NCBI RefSeq assembly: GCF_001431205.1
Contig: NZ_LGPC01000010.1
Span: forward strand, 28,808-92,807
From: Staphylococcus sp. NAM3COL9
GTDB taxonomy: Bacteria > Bacillota > Bacilli > Staphylococcales > Staphylococcaceae
Length of the DNA: 64,000 nucleotides
Direction: 5' to 3'
In this document: piece by piece, positions 11,844 to 21,075 of the stretch
Numbering within the stretch: position 1 is the stretch's first letter
How the letters are laid out: every line of letters begins with the position of its first letter
Position numbers and translations under genes: made by a program
The notes under the pieces: model-generated
The model's input: the letters and a program-made list of their open reading frames with translations, nothing else
Told to the model about the DNA's origin: nothing
Database searches by the model: none

Positions 11844-12122
11844 ATGGAGTATCAATATCCGATAGATCTTGATTGGTCAAATGATGAAATGATGCAAGTT
11901 GTATCGTTTTTCAATGCTGTAGAATCTTTTTATGAATCAAAAGTAGAAGGTAGTTTATTATTAAATCGTTACAGACAATTCAAAACAATCGTTCCTGGGA
12001 AAGCAGAAGAAAAACAGATTTTTAAAGAATTTGAAAAAAGTAGTGGATATAATAGTTACCAAGCTGTAAAAATAGTCCAAACTGACAATAATCAAAAATT
12101 TTTTAGTGCAACTAAAAAATAA
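11844..12122 (+). CDS. UPF0223 family protein (YktA-like)
   Basis: A 92-residue cytoplasmic protein of the UPF0223 family, function unknown. The opening [24 protein letters not shown] is characteristic, and the C-terminal part is helical and charged. Bacillus YktA also lies near the pdh genes, as I recall, which supports the assignment. The ribosome site TAGGAGG precedes the ATG. It has its own terminator and seems to be a single gene after the pdh terminator. Confidence 0.88.
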   Translation: MEYQYPIDLDWSNDEMMQVVSFFNAVESFYESKVEGSLLLNRYRQFKTIVPGKAEEKQIFKEFEKSSGYNSYQAVKIVQTDNNQKFFSATKK

Positions 12123-12134
12123 CTATTGTCATAT

Positions 12135-12213
12135 AAGCTATATTCTGATATTTTTATTAAGCATTAAACAAAATGTTTGATAAAAGTAAACAGTATATAG
12201 CTTTTTCTTTTTG
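12135..12213 (+). terminator. Terminator after the UPF0223 gene
   Basis: Arms 12135-12147 and 12191-12203 (AAGCTATAT-type) pair in 12 of 13 positions around a 43-base loop holding a small AAACA/TGTTT stem, and a T-rich tail (TTTTTCTTTTT) follows. Confidence 0.65.
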
Positions 12214-12250
12214 TGAAATTTTATTGTAGCGCACGTCATAAAATTTCACA
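12212..12250. promoter_or_regulatory. Perfect 13-bp inverted repeat upstream of the XRE regulator (candidate operator)
   Basis: TGTGAAATTTTAT (12212-12224) and its exact complement (12238-12250) are separated by 13 bases. The repeat ends 38 bases before the regulator's ATG. Its place suggests an autoregulatory operator for the regulator and the pot operon; alternatively it is a leader hairpin. Confidence 0.5.
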
Positions 12251-12287
12251 GAATCCTACAAAGTTAATTTATATAAAGGATGTCATG

Positions 12288-12827
12288 ATGGATATAGGTA
12301 AGAAGATTAAAACACTAAGACAAATTAAAAATTTAACTCAAGGAGAGTTAGGTGAACGCACAGATTTATCAAAAGGCTATATTTCTCAAATTGAGAACCA
12401 ATATGCTTCACCTAGTATGGAAACATTTTTGAATATTTTAGATGTTTTAGGTACAACAGCAAGTGATTTTTTCAAAGAGCCTGAAGAACCGAAAGTATTA
12501 TATAAAAAGGCATCACAAGTTACTTATGATGAATATGAAAAAGGTTATATACTTCATTGGCCAGTTTCACAATCTAACGAGTTTGAAATGGAACCACTTA
12601 TAATTACTTTAAATGGAAATACTTCATATAAAAATTTTGAACCTTCGAATTCGGACACATTTATATATTGTTTAGCGGGGGAAGTTACACTCATTTTAGG
12701 TGATAACGTATTTCATGCTGAAATGGGAGATGCGCTTTATTTTAAAGCAAAGCAAGAACATAAATTAATTAATCCTACACCAAATGAAACTCGAGTTATG
12801 ATTGTTGCAACCGCATCATATTTATAG
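12288..12827 (+). CDS. XRE-family regulator with C-terminal cupin domain
   Basis: DNA-binding regulator: helix-turn-helix over about residues 6-60 (LTQGELGERTDLSKGYISQIE) and a cupin_2 sensor domain in about 105-175. This architecture is common in regulators of polyamine or amino-acid use. The start is the second of two adjacent ATGs (MDIGKK), with AAGGA seven bases upstream, giving 179 residues; a longer open frame upstream runs through the inverted repeat and is unlikely to be translated. It is 12 bases upstream of potA, so it likely heads the potABCD operon and controls it. The ligand (possibly a polyamine) is inference. Confidence 0.9.
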   Translation: MDIGKKIKTLRQIKNLTQGELGERTDLSKGYISQIENQYASPSMETFLNILDVLGTTASDFFKEPEEPKVLYKKASQVTYDEYEKGYILHWPVSQSNEFEMEPLIITLNGNTSYKNFEPSNSDTFIYCLAGEVTLILGDNVFHAEMGDALYFKAKQEHKLINPTPNETRVMIVATASYL

Positions 12828-12839
12828 GAGGAAGAATAA

Positions 12840-13940
12840 ATGGATTCATTATTATCTTTTAACAAAGTGAGTAAAATCTATGATGACATACCAATATTAG
12901 ATAAAATCAATATAGATATTGAGTCAGGTCATTTTTATACATTACTTGGACCTTCTGGTTGTGGTAAAACAACAATTTTAAAACTTATCGCAGGATTTGA
13001 ACAAGTCGATGAAGGCGATATTATATATCGAAATCAGTCAATTAATCATATAACAGCGAGCAAACGTAGGGTGAATACAGTATTTCAAGACTATGCATTA
13101 TTTCCGCACTTAAATGTTTATGATAATATTGCTTTTGGATTAAAACTAAAGAAAATGAACAAAAGCGCCATTAATAAAAAAGTGAAAGAAGCATTAAATC
13201 TTGTTAAACTCACTGGCTATGAATATAGAACAATTGAAGGTATGAGTGGGGGACAAAAACAGCGTATTGCAATTGCACGTGCGATTGTGAATGAACCAGA
13301 AATATTATTATTAGATGAGTCTTTATCAGCACTGGATTTAAAATTAAGAACGCAAATGCAATATGAATTAAGAGAAATACAGTCTAGATTAGGTATAACA
13401 TTTATTTTTGTTACACATGATCAAGAAGAAGCTTTAGCGCTAAGTGACTATATATTTGTAATGAAAAATGGTGAAATCCAACAATTTGGAACACCCACTG
13501 ATATATATGACGAACCAGTCAATCGCTTTGTTGCCGATTTTATTGGAGAATCAAATATTATTGTAGCTACTATGATTGAGGATTATGTGGTGAACATCTA
13601 TGATCAAGATTTAGAATGTGTAGATAGGGGTATTCCATCACAACAACAGGTAGAAGTAGTGATTAGGCCAGAAGATATATCATTGATTCAAGCGGAGCAA
13701 GGTTTATTTGAAGTGACAGTTACTTCTATGCTTTTCAGAGGTGTGCATTATGAAATCAATTGCATTGACAGTAAAGGTTATGAGTGGCTGATTCATTCTA
13801 CTAAAAAAGCCAAAGTTGATAGTAAAGTTGGTTTATACTTTGAACCAGAAGCAATTCATATTATGGTGCCAGGTGAGAGTGAAGCTGAATTTGATAAGCG
13901 TATTGAAAGTTATGAGGAAATAGATCATGCGCAAGATTAA
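12840..13940 (+). CDS. potA: Spermidine/putrescine ABC transporter ATPase
   Basis: ATP-hydrolysing subunit of the polyamine importer, bound to the inner face of the membrane. Walker A is GPSGCGKTT (37-45), the signature MSGGQ (135-139), Walker B LLLDE (156-160) and the H-loop THD; a TOBE domain occupies the C-terminal third. The 366 residues fit the PotA family. AGGAGG precedes the ATG, and the gene overlaps potB by 14 bases, showing a coupled operon. Confidence 0.93.
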   Translation: MDSLLSFNKVSKIYDDIPILDKINIDIESGHFYTLLGPSGCGKTTILKLIAGFEQVDEGDIIYRNQSINHITASKRRVNTVFQDYALFPHLNVYDNIAFGLKLKKMNKSAINKKVKEALNLVKLTGYEYRTIEGMSGGQKQRIAIARAIVNEPEILLLDESLSALDLKLRTQMQYELREIQSRLGITFIFVTHDQEEALALSDYIFVMKNGEIQQFGTPTDIYDEPVNRFVADFIGESNIIVATMIEDYVVNIYDQDLECVDRGIPSQQQVEVVIRPEDISLIQAEQGLFEVTVTSMLFRGVHYEINCIDSKGYEWLIHSTKKAKVDSKVGLYFEPEAIHIMVPGESEAEFDKRIESYEEIDHAQD

Positions 13941-14730
13941 TGCATTGCTCTTTATACCTTACATATTGTGGATGATTTTATTTATCATTGTTCCTGTGAT
14001 ACTTCTTTTTTATTTTTCGCTCATTGATATAAAAGGACATTTTGGATTAGAAAATTATAAACTGATGATTTCATTGAAATATTTCATAATGATTTGTGAA
14101 TCGGTATGTTTTGCTATAGCGATTACATGTATAACGCTATTAATAAGCTACCCTGCTGCATACTTTATAAATTCATCTAAGCATAAAAATGTATGGTTAC
14201 TTATACTGATTGTACCAACTTGGATCAATTTACTACTGAAGACCTATGCATTTATAGGTATATTCAGTCATGATGGTATTATCAATCAAATACTGAATTT
14301 TTTACATTTGCCTAAAACGGAATTGTTATTTACTGTTCCTGCTTTTTTAATAGTAGCAAGTTATATTTACATTCCATTTATGATTTTACCTATTTTCAAT
14401 AGTATGAAGGATATTCCTAATAATATTTTACAAGCTTCAAGTGATTTAGGCGCGAGCCCGCTAACAACATTTAGAAAGATTATTGTACCACTCACGAAGC
14501 AAGGTGTATTGACAGGAATTCAAATCACATTTATACCGGCATTGTCGCTTTTTATGATTACGAGACTAATTTCAGGAAATAAAGTGATTAATATTGGGAC
14601 GGCCATAGAAGAACAATTCCTAGTGATACAAAACTATGGAATGGGTTCGACGATTGCTTTGTTTTTAATCTTTTTTATGGCGCTCATCTTAATTATTACA
14701 AATACTAAAGCTACAAATGGGAAAAGGTGA
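13927..14730 (+). CDS. potB: Spermidine/putrescine ABC transporter permease
   Basis: First permease of the polyamine importer, 267 residues with about six membrane helices. The permease EAA-like cytoplasmic loop is visible ([20 protein letters not shown], about 170-190). It overlaps the end of potA by 14 bases and its stop overlaps the region just before potC. PotB and PotC are expected to form a heterodimeric channel. Confidence 0.92.
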   Translation: MRKINALLFIPYILWMILFIIVPVILLFYFSLIDIKGHFGLENYKLMISLKYFIMICESVCFAIAITCITLLISYPAAYFINSSKHKNVWLLILIVPTWINLLLKTYAFIGIFSHDGIINQILNFLHLPKTELLFTVPAFLIVASYIYIPFMILPIFNSMKDIPNNILQASSDLGASPLTTFRKIIVPLTKQGVLTGIQITFIPALSLFMITRLISGNKVINIGTAIEEQFLVIQNYGMGSTIALFLIFFMALILIITNTKATNGKR

Positions 14731-14735
14731 ATCAT

Positions 14736-15545
14736 ATGAAATGGTATGGCAAAATATATATCGGCATATTAATTGCTATTTTATATGCCCCAATTTTATT
14801 TTTAATGGTTTATTCATTTAACGCTGCTGGTAATATGATTCAATTTGATGGATTTACTTTGGACCACTATCAATCGTTATTTAGTAATGATCGATTAATG
14901 TCAGTTATTTTTAATACAATTGCGGTAGCGTTATTAGCTGCTGCATTTGCTACTGTGATAGGGACGTTCGGTGCGATTGGATTATATCATTTAAAAAACA
15001 AAAAATTGAAAGTTTCACTACTTACATTAAATAATGTATTGATGGTATCTTCTGATGTTGTTATTGGTGCTTCATTTTTGATTATGTTTACTGCCATTGG
15101 GCATTTTACTGGTATGGGTCTCGGATTCACAACGGTGCTTATTTCACACATTGCTTTTTGTATACCTATTGTGGTCATCATTGTGTTACCAAAATTGTAT
15201 GAAATGAATAACCATACTTTAAACGCCGCTCGTGATTTAGGTGCAACGGAGTTTCAAGTATTGAATAAGGTTATGTTGCCTCATCTAATGCCAGCGATTA
15301 TTGGTGGTTTTTTTATGGCCTTAACCTATTCATTAGATGATTTTACTGTCAGTTTTTTTGTTACTGGTAATGGGTTTAGTGTGCTTTCTGTGGAAGTTTA
15401 TGCAATGGCAAGAAAAGGTATTAGCATGGAAATAAATGCAATATCTACCATTTTATTTGTTGGAATTATGTTAGGTATACTTGGGTATTATTTAATTAAA
15501 AATATGCTTAAGCATAAAAAACTAGTGAAACGGGGTATGTTATAA
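14736..15545 (+). CDS. potC: Spermidine/putrescine ABC transporter permease
   Basis: Second permease of the importer, about six helices, with the EAA-type loop AARDLGATEFQVLNKVMLPH around 165-185. The ATG at 14736 (MKWYGK) is preferred, because AAAAGG lies 8 bases upstream; an in-frame GTG at 14727 overlaps the potB stop and would add three residues. The final TAA shares a base with the potD ATG. Confidence 0.92.
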   Translation: MKWYGKIYIGILIAILYAPILFLMVYSFNAAGNMIQFDGFTLDHYQSLFSNDRLMSVIFNTIAVALLAAAFATVIGTFGAIGLYHLKNKKLKVSLLTLNNVLMVSSDVVIGASFLIMFTAIGHFTGMGLGFTTVLISHIAFCIPIVVIIVLPKLYEMNNHTLNAARDLGATEFQVLNKVMLPHLMPAIIGGFFMALTYSLDDFTVSFFVTGNGFSVLSVEVYAMARKGISMEINAISTILFVGIMLGILGYYLIKNMLKHKKLVKRGML

Positions 15546-16618
15546 TGAAACGTTTTTTACAGTTAATTATAATTTCTATCGTCGTTGGTTTGATATGTTT
15601 ATTCATCAGTCAAAAATTCACTTCAAAGCATCATTCTGGCACTGGTGAAAAAATTTATGTTTATAATTGGGGAGAATATATTGATCCTAGTTTATTACAA
15701 CAATTCCAAAAAGAAACAGGAATTGAAGTCGTTTATGAAACATTTGATTCAAATGAAGCGATGGAAGCCAAAATAAAAAATGGTGGCACTCATTATGATG
15801 TTGCTTTTCCGAGTGACTATACAGTGCAAAAATTAAAAAAACAAAAATTGTTATTACCTTTAAATCATGAGAAACTACCTAATATAAAAAATCTTGATTC
15901 AGATTATCTTGATATGCCATTTGATAAAGATAATACATATTCAATACCTTATTTTTTTGGCACTGTAGGTATTATTTACAATAAAAACGTATACCCAAAT
16001 GATAACTTTGAGTCGTGGGATCAGCTTTATAAAGCGAAATATAAAAATGATATATTATTAGTAGATGGTGCAAGAGAAATGATAGGTGTAGCTTTAAATA
16101 AATTAGGTTATAGTTTAAATGAGACACATTCGCCATATTTAGCAGAAGCTGAAAAAGATTTAACGCGTTTAGGCCCTAACGTTAAAGGTGTGGTAGGTGA
16201 TGAAATTTCAATGATGTTAGAACAGCATGAAGCAAATATTGCAGTGGTGTGGAGCGGTGTTGCAGCTCCAATTGTACAACAAAATGAAGAATTTGATTAT
16301 GTAGTTCCTAAAAAAGGTTCAAATTTGTGGTTTGATAATATGGTTATACCTAAGACAACACAAAATAAAGCAGGTGCTTATAAGTTTATGAATTTTTTAT
16401 TAGATGCAGAGCATAGTAAACAAAATACAGAATGGGTGGGCTATGCGACGCCTAATAAGGCAGCAAGAGCACAATTGCCTACAAGCATAAAAAATGATGA
16501 ACGCTTTTATCCTTCAAAGAAAGAACAATCCAATTTAGAAGTTTATAAAGATTTAGGGAAAAAGACGTTAAGTGAATATAATGAAAGATTTTTAAATTTT
16601 AAAATGTCTTTAAAATAA
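15545..16618 (+). CDS. potD: Spermidine/putrescine-binding protein
   Basis: Extracellular substrate-binding subunit. Residues about 5-25 are a hydrophobic signal or anchor segment. The only cysteine there (in GLIC) does not fit a standard lipobox, so it may be membrane-anchored by the uncleaved helix. The mature part has the polyamine-binding start IYVYNWGEYIDPSLL and a bacterial solute-binding fold. It overlaps potC by one base (TAATG) and ends the operon. Specificity for spermidine or putrescine is inferred from family and operon. Confidence 0.92.
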   Translation: MKRFLQLIIISIVVGLICLFISQKFTSKHHSGTGEKIYVYNWGEYIDPSLLQQFQKETGIEVVYETFDSNEAMEAKIKNGGTHYDVAFPSDYTVQKLKKQKLLLPLNHEKLPNIKNLDSDYLDMPFDKDNTYSIPYFFGTVGIIYNKNVYPNDNFESWDQLYKAKYKNDILLVDGAREMIGVALNKLGYSLNETHSPYLAEAEKDLTRLGPNVKGVVGDEISMMLEQHEANIAVVWSGVAAPIVQQNEEFDYVVPKKGSNLWFDNMVIPKTTQNKAGAYKFMNFLLDAEHSKQNTEWVGYATPNKAARAQLPTSIKNDERFYPSKKEQSNLEVYKDLGKKTLSEYNERFLNFKMSLK

Positions 16619-16652
16619 GACACAGTTAGTAGTTATTTTAGTGTTAATTCGA

Positions 16653-16658
16653 TATAAT
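16653..16658 (+). promoter_or_regulatory. Possible -10 element of the coiled-coil membrane gene
   Basis: A perfect TATAAT 34 bases before the ATG at 16692. The expected -35 place (around 16630) reads TAGTTA and is poor. Confidence 0.4.
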
Positions 16659-16691
16659 AGTTTGACAAGCAATATAAGGAGTTGTAAAAAA

Positions 16692-17921
16692 ATGTCAGGA
16701 GAGCAATATACTCAAGTTAGACGTCCGGTGAGTCGACTAGCAGAAAAAGTATTAGGTTGGTTGAGTTGGATATTCTTATTATTACTAACCATTATTACGA
16801 TGTTTATTGCACTAGTATCTTTTAGTAGTGAAGCATCAATACAAAATTTAGAGACTTCATTGAATGGTAATGATTTTATTCAACAAATATTAGCGAACAA
16901 TGGATTAAACACAATTCAATTTGTGATATGGCTACAAAACGGCGTGTGGGCGATTATAGTATATTTCATCATTTGTTTACTTTTATCATTTTTAGCCTTA
17001 ATTTCAATGAATATAAGAATTTTATCAGGATTCTTATTCTTAGTCGCAACAATAGTGACGTTACCATTAGTGTTGCTATTTGTACCGCTAATTATTCCTA
17101 TTCTATTTTTAATCGTGGCAATCATGATGTTTGCACGAAAAGAAAAGGTAGAAACAGTGCCTGCATATTATGCAGAAGGATACCAAGGCCGTTATTCAGA
17201 TTATGAGCAACACTCAGAACCGAACTCACCTCAATATATTGAAAAGAAACAAACTTCTGACGTAGAACAACAACAAAGTAATGATAATCAATTAAGAAGA
17301 GGCGGTTATAGCTCTGAAGTTGCAGAAAAAGTAAATTCTGAAAATAATGCATCTGATGAGGAACCACAAGTACTTTCTAGACAAGCAAAATATAATTATA
17401 AGCAAAGAAAACATAATAATGTTAAAGATGACAGTCAAAGTACTGAAGATGAATTCGGTCAAGTTAGCAATGTATATAATGAAAACGGTGAAGCAGTTGC
17501 CAACGAAGACCAAAGTAATAAAGATGCAATAACGAATGAGCAACAAGAACAACAAGATAAAGAAACAGAATTAGAGAACCAGCGTGTGGCGGAAGAAGAA
17601 CAACGTCGTAAACAAGAAGCATATGAAGCGGAACAAAGAAAACAAGCTGAGCAAGAAGAACAACAACGCCGTAAACAAGAAGAGGCAGAAGAAGCGGCAA
17701 GATTGAAGCAAGAAAAAGCTGAAGAAAAAGAACGTATTAAACAAGAGAAAAAAGAACGCAGAAAACGTGAAAGAGAAAAACGTAAACAACAACCGAGTGC
17801 AGCAAATCAGCGTAGAAAGAATTTCGAAGAACGTAAGAAAATCACTTCACAAGATGTCGAAGAATCAGAAGATACAAAATCTAAAGAACAAAATGATTCT
17901 GAAACAAAAGACAAATCATAA
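16692..17921 (+). CDS. Polytopic membrane protein with long charged coiled-coil tail, unknown function
   Basis: Not recognised by function. The start is the ATG with AAGGAG upstream (MSGEQYTQVRRPVSR), 409 residues. Membrane segments lie at about 22-44, 82-106, and two at 108-148. The cytoplasmic C-terminal 260 residues are rich in Gln, Glu, Lys and Arg, with a continuous heptad-like coiled coil at about 285-385 containing repeated blocks such as RRKQEEAEE and KQEKAEEKERIKQEKKER. A staphylococcal membrane protein of this type occupies the same site between potD and mntH in S. aureus, as I recall. A scaffold or cell-envelope role is only a guess. Confidence 0.85.
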   Translation: MSGEQYTQVRRPVSRLAEKVLGWLSWIFLLLLTIITMFIALVSFSSEASIQNLETSLNGNDFIQQILANNGLNTIQFVIWLQNGVWAIIVYFIICLLLSFLALISMNIRILSGFLFLVATIVTLPLVLLFVPLIIPILFLIVAIMMFARKEKVETVPAYYAEGYQGRYSDYEQHSEPNSPQYIEKKQTSDVEQQQSNDNQLRRGGYSSEVAEKVNSENNASDEEPQVLSRQAKYNYKQRKHNNVKDDSQSTEDEFGQVSNVYNENGEAVANEDQSNKDAITNEQQEQQDKETELENQRVAEEEQRRKQEAYEAEQRKQAEQEEQQRRKQEEAEEAARLKQEKAEEKERIKQEKKERRKREREKRKQQPSAANQRRKNFEERKKITSQDVEESEDTKSKEQNDSETKDKS

Positions 17922-17970
17922 TAAAAATTGTATTATTTTTATAACAACTCAATTTGGTATTCGACAAATA

Positions 17971-18008
17971 AAACCCGATTGCTCACAGTATGTGATGCAA
18001 TCGGGTTT
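17971..18008. terminator. Bidirectional terminator between the membrane gene and mntH
   Basis: Perfect 12-bp GC-containing arms (17971-17982 and 17997-18008, AAACCCGATTGC and complement) with an inner TCACA/TGTGA stem. It ends two bases from the mntH stop codon on the minus strand. Confidence 0.85.
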
Positions 18009-18010
18009 GT

Positions 18011-19363
18011 TTATAATTCTTGAAACGTTTGTATGATCAAGTAAATATTTAAAATACTTAAAATAATGATTAAGCACCATGAAATCATATTTACCCAAGT
18101 TCTATTTTTAAACTGACCCATTAAATGATGATTATTTGTAGCGAGCTGCAAAGGTATCAATGAAAAAGGTAAGGCTAAACTTAAAAAAACTTGTGAAAAT
18201 ATAAGCAATTGTTCCATTTTTTCTTCATTACTTTTAAAGATAATTAAACAAAATATAATAGGCAATATTGCAACCAATCTTGTGATAAGTCTACGTAACC
18301 AGTTAGGTATTTTAAGATTAATAAAGCCTTCCATAACAATTTGTCCTGCCAAAGTACCGGTAATCGTAGAATTTTGTCCAGATGCAAGCAATGCTACAGC
18401 AAATAATGTACTCATTATCGCTCCCATTGAGGCGCCGAGTATAGGTTCTTGCTGTAAAGCTTGATACAAATCATAAAAGCCTCCAAGTTGTTCTGTATTA
18501 GCACCATAAAATAATGCAGAGCCTAGTACGAGTAGTAAGCAATTTACAACAAATGCAATAGTTAATTGGATATTAGAATCTATTGTTGCATATTTAATGG
18601 CATGTGCTTTTGAATGAATATCATTTCTATCATACATCCTAGATTGAACAATTGAAGAATGTAAATATAGATTATGTGGCATGATGGTCGCTCCAATAAT
18701 ACCCAAAGCAATAAATAGTGCACTATTATCAGTAACAATTGTGCTATTAGGAACAAATCCGTTTAAAACATCAGTGACTTGTGGTGATGCGATAAATACT
18801 TCAAATATAAAAATAAAGAGCACTGTGAAGATTAATGTTCCAACGATAGCTTCAATTTTTCTAAAACCAAAACGCATGATAAATAATAATAGAAACACAT
18901 CGAATATAGTTATTAAAGCACCTACGAGTAATGGAATGTCGAACAATAGATTCAACGCAATTGCGCTACCAATAACTTCAGCTATATCTGTAGCTATAAT
19001 GGCAAGTTCAGCTATAATCCAAAAGATAAAGGCAATTGGTTTATTCAAAAAATGTCTCGTTGCTTGCGCTAAGTCCATACCTGTTGCTATTCCTAATTTT
19101 ACTGTCATGCTTTGTAATAACATTGCTGACAAACTAGAAAGTAAAATTACGAATAGTAAAATGTAACCGAATTGCGCGCCTCCTTGCATTGATGTTATCC
19201 AGTTGCCTGGATCCATGTAACCAACAGCTACCAATAATCCGGGGCCTAAAAAGGAAAAAAGTTTTTGGCTAAATTTACCATTAGTATTTACAGTAACAGT
19301 ATTATTAATTTCATCTAAACTTTTATTTTTATTTTTTTGTTTGTTTGTAACTTGTTTATTCAT
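18011..19363 (-). CDS. mntH: Nramp-family Mn2+/divalent metal:H+ symporter
   Basis: Imports Mn2+ (and possibly Fe2+) with protons across the cytoplasmic membrane. The metal-binding motif DPGNW lies in the first helix region (GYMDPGNW), and the second signature MPHNLYLHS is in the middle. About eleven helices are predicted in 450 residues. The start is MNKQVTNK, with GGAGGTG just upstream on the minus strand; a ten-residue longer frame lacks such a site. An MntR-type operator lies in the promoter, so repression by Mn2+-MntR is likely. Confidence 0.95.
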   Translation of the reverse strand: MNKQVTNKQKNKNKSLDEINNTVTVNTNGKFSQKLFSFLGPGLLVAVGYMDPGNWITSMQGGAQFGYILLFVILLSSLSAMLLQSMTVKLGIATGMDLAQATRHFLNKPIAFIFWIIAELAIIATDIAEVIGSAIALNLLFDIPLLVGALITIFDVFLLLFIMRFGFRKIEAIVGTLIFTVLFIFIFEVFIASPQVTDVLNGFVPNSTIVTDNSALFIALGIIGATIMPHNLYLHSSIVQSRMYDRNDIHSKAHAIKYATIDSNIQLTIAFVVNCLLLVLGSALFYGANTEQLGGFYDLYQALQQEPILGASMGAIMSTLFAVALLASGQNSTITGTLAGQIVMEGFINLKIPNWLRRLITRLVAILPIIFCLIIFKSNEEKMEQLLIFSQVFLSLALPFSLIPLQLATNNHHLMGQFKNRTWVNMISWCLIIILSILNIYLIIQTFQEL

Positions 19364-19418
19364 TAACCACACCTCCAAAATATCTTTTGACATTTTATAG
19401 ATTACTCTAAAAAAAATA

Positions 19419-19432
19419 TTAGGTCAACCTAA
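19419..19432 (-). promoter_or_regulatory. MntR/DtxR-type operator overlapping the mntH -35
   Basis: TTAGGT and ACCTAA are perfect 6-bp arms around a CA centre (19419-19432). This matches the TTAGG...CCTAA type of operator known for staphylococcal MntR/SirR. On the minus strand the same bases contain TTGACC, a plausible -35, 17 bases before TAATCT. A partial half-site (TTAGGTTTA) is near 19489. Confidence 0.75.
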
Positions 19433-19542
19433 AAACGCCTTTTTTTCCAAGGCTTTTACAGAATTAATTTAATTTTATTGTTCTAAGTTAGGTTTATTTA
19501 GCGAAAGGTCGTGATTATTTTTAATTATTTATAAATTTGCTA

Positions 19543-19551
19543 TGATATAAT
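19543..19551 (+). promoter_or_regulatory. Extended -10 promoter of the DUF4064-like gene
   Basis: TGA followed by TATAAT (19546-19551), 24 bases before the ATG; the -35 region is AT-rich without a clear hexamer. Confidence 0.5.
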
Positions 19552-19575
19552 TAATGAATTTATAGGAGGAAGAGT

Positions 19576-20091
19576 ATGAGTAGGAAAACAGAACGTATTC
19601 TAGCATGGATAGCAATTAGTCTTAGTTTAATTTACTTATTATTTATGGTGATTGTTTATACTTTCATCAACGTACCAGAATTTAAAGAAGTTTTTAATGA
19701 ACTAAACCAAGGACAAGGAACAGAAATGAACCCTGAAGCCTTTAAAGCTACTATTCTACTTCAAGGTATTTTTACACTTGTTTCAACGATTTTAGCTATT
19801 ATTGCGGTCTTTACTATTAAAGGTAATCGAATATTAGCAGGATGTTTATTTATTGTTTCGTCTATTATTGGTATATCTGGTGGCAACTTTATAGCAATGA
19901 TTTTATGGTTAATTGTAGGTATTATGTTATTTGTGAAAAAAGATAACAATAATCAAGGGAATCAAATTAATCAGATGCCAAATTATAATATTTATAATAA
20001 TGAAAAAGAAAAACAAAAGCCCCAGCAACAAGATATGGATCCTGAGGCAGAAATGAAACGAAAAAAAGATGATGACCCGTACATTTATTAA
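19576..20091 (+). CDS. Small four-helix membrane protein, DUF4064-like
   Basis: 171 residues with about four membrane helices (about 9-31, 57-79, 84-104, 106-121) and a hydrophilic, Asn/Gln/Lys-rich C-terminal tail of about 45 residues. The helix pattern and the SRKTERILAWI start resemble DUF4064 proteins of staphylococci; function unknown. The ribosome site AGGAGG precedes the ATG. It is transcribed divergently from mntH, and part of the shared region holds the MntR-type operator, so co-regulation by Mn2+ is possible but not shown. Confidence 0.82.
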   Translation: MSRKTERILAWIAISLSLIYLLFMVIVYTFINVPEFKEVFNELNQGQGTEMNPEAFKATILLQGIFTLVSTILAIIAVFTIKGNRILAGCLFIVSSIIGISGGNFIAMILWLIVGIMLFVKKDNNNQGNQINQMPNYNIYNNEKEKQKPQQQDMDPEAEMKRKKDDDPYIY

Positions 20092-20135
20092 ATGTATCTG
20101 GCAATCATTTATAAAGATAAATAAGTGACAACAGA

Positions 20136-20176
20136 AAAAGCACGCTACTTAAAATGAATTTAAGTAGCGTGCTTTT
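20136..20176. terminator. Bidirectional terminator, 18-bp perfect stem
   Basis: Arms 20136-20153 and 20159-20176 are exact complements (AAAAGCACGCTACTTAAA) around a 5-base loop, with A and T runs at both sides. It separates the convergent DUF4064-like and UPF0637 genes. Confidence 0.92.
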
Positions 20177-20193
20177 TAGATATTTCAGATGGA

Positions 20194-20805
20194 TTATTTA
20201 TAGAATTTGAGTAATTGTTCGAAGGTTTCTTCAAGGAAGTTTAAAAAGACTTTATCGCTTTGTAATTGTTCGGCATTTGGTGACAATGTACGAGCTACAA
20301 AAAACTCACCTTTTTTAACTTCTTTAACACGATTGAGCGCTTTATTTAGGTCTTCATCTGACATTTCATGAATGTAAAATTTTTCTTGGCTCATATGATC
20401 AGGACTAATGCTATAGTCGTTTGGTAAATTTTTAAGTATTTCAAATTGGTCTTCGAAAGCTTTTATTTGTTGTGCTTTGTCTTTTGTTTCATGCATGATA
20501 CCATACATGACAAATAATTGATTTTCAAATAGACCTATTTGAAAGTGTGGTTGCATTTTATAACCGCGTTTGTTTGTAGCGAAAGCGACCCACGTATCTT
20601 TTGGTGGATTAACTTTTCGGCGCGCATGTTTAGCTACGTGTGGGTAAAATTTTTCACCGGTTACTGTTTCTAAATATTGTGCGAAATAATCACCTAATTC
20701 ATTAAGCTGGGGTCGGATACGTTCATTTAACGCTTCCATTCTTGCGTCAAGACCATCAACTGTGAATGCTTTGAAATCTCTAGGTTTAAATATGTACTTA
20801 GTCAT
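20194..20805 (-). CDS. UPF0637 (DUF1054) family protein
   Basis: A 203-residue cytoplasmic protein of a Firmicute-conserved family, function unknown. The opening [18 protein letters not shown] and the central block [20 protein letters not shown] are typical of the family. The ribosome site AGGAGG is close upstream on the minus strand. It lies tail-to-tail with the preceding gene and head-to-head with the inositol-phosphatase-like gene, as in S. aureus. Confidence 0.9.
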   Translation of the reverse strand: MTKYIFKPRDFKAFTVDGLDARMEALNERIRPQLNELGDYFAQYLETVTGEKFYPHVAKHARRKVNPPKDTWVAFATNKRGYKMQPHFQIGLFENQLFVMYGIMHETKDKAQQIKAFEDQFEILKNLPNDYSISPDHMSQEKFYIHEMSDEDLNKALNRVKEVKKGEFFVARTLSPNAEQLQSDKVFLNFLEETFEQLLKFYK

Positions 20806-21075
20806 TGGGGCCTCCTGTAAATATTATATACGTTTGTATTGTAGCATAATAAAATTGGAATAACAGTGTCTTTGACTATTATGCGTACCTGAAAACATAA
20901 CTTTATAGTGGGCGTGTAGAAAAGAAAAAATAGGGTATATATGTAAGAAACCATAAAATATTCAAAATATAAGTTTATACATATTATTTTTAGATATTAG
21001 ATAATAGAAAAGTTATGCATTAACTTTTTGAGTATTAATTACTGTATAATGGAAAGTGAATAAGGAGCTGATACA

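Noticed and set aside
17122..17792. Several open frames opposite the coiled-coil membrane gene
   Set aside because: They are antisense shadows of low-complexity Gln/Glu/Lys codons (runs of Phe, Leu, Ser), with no ribosome sites.
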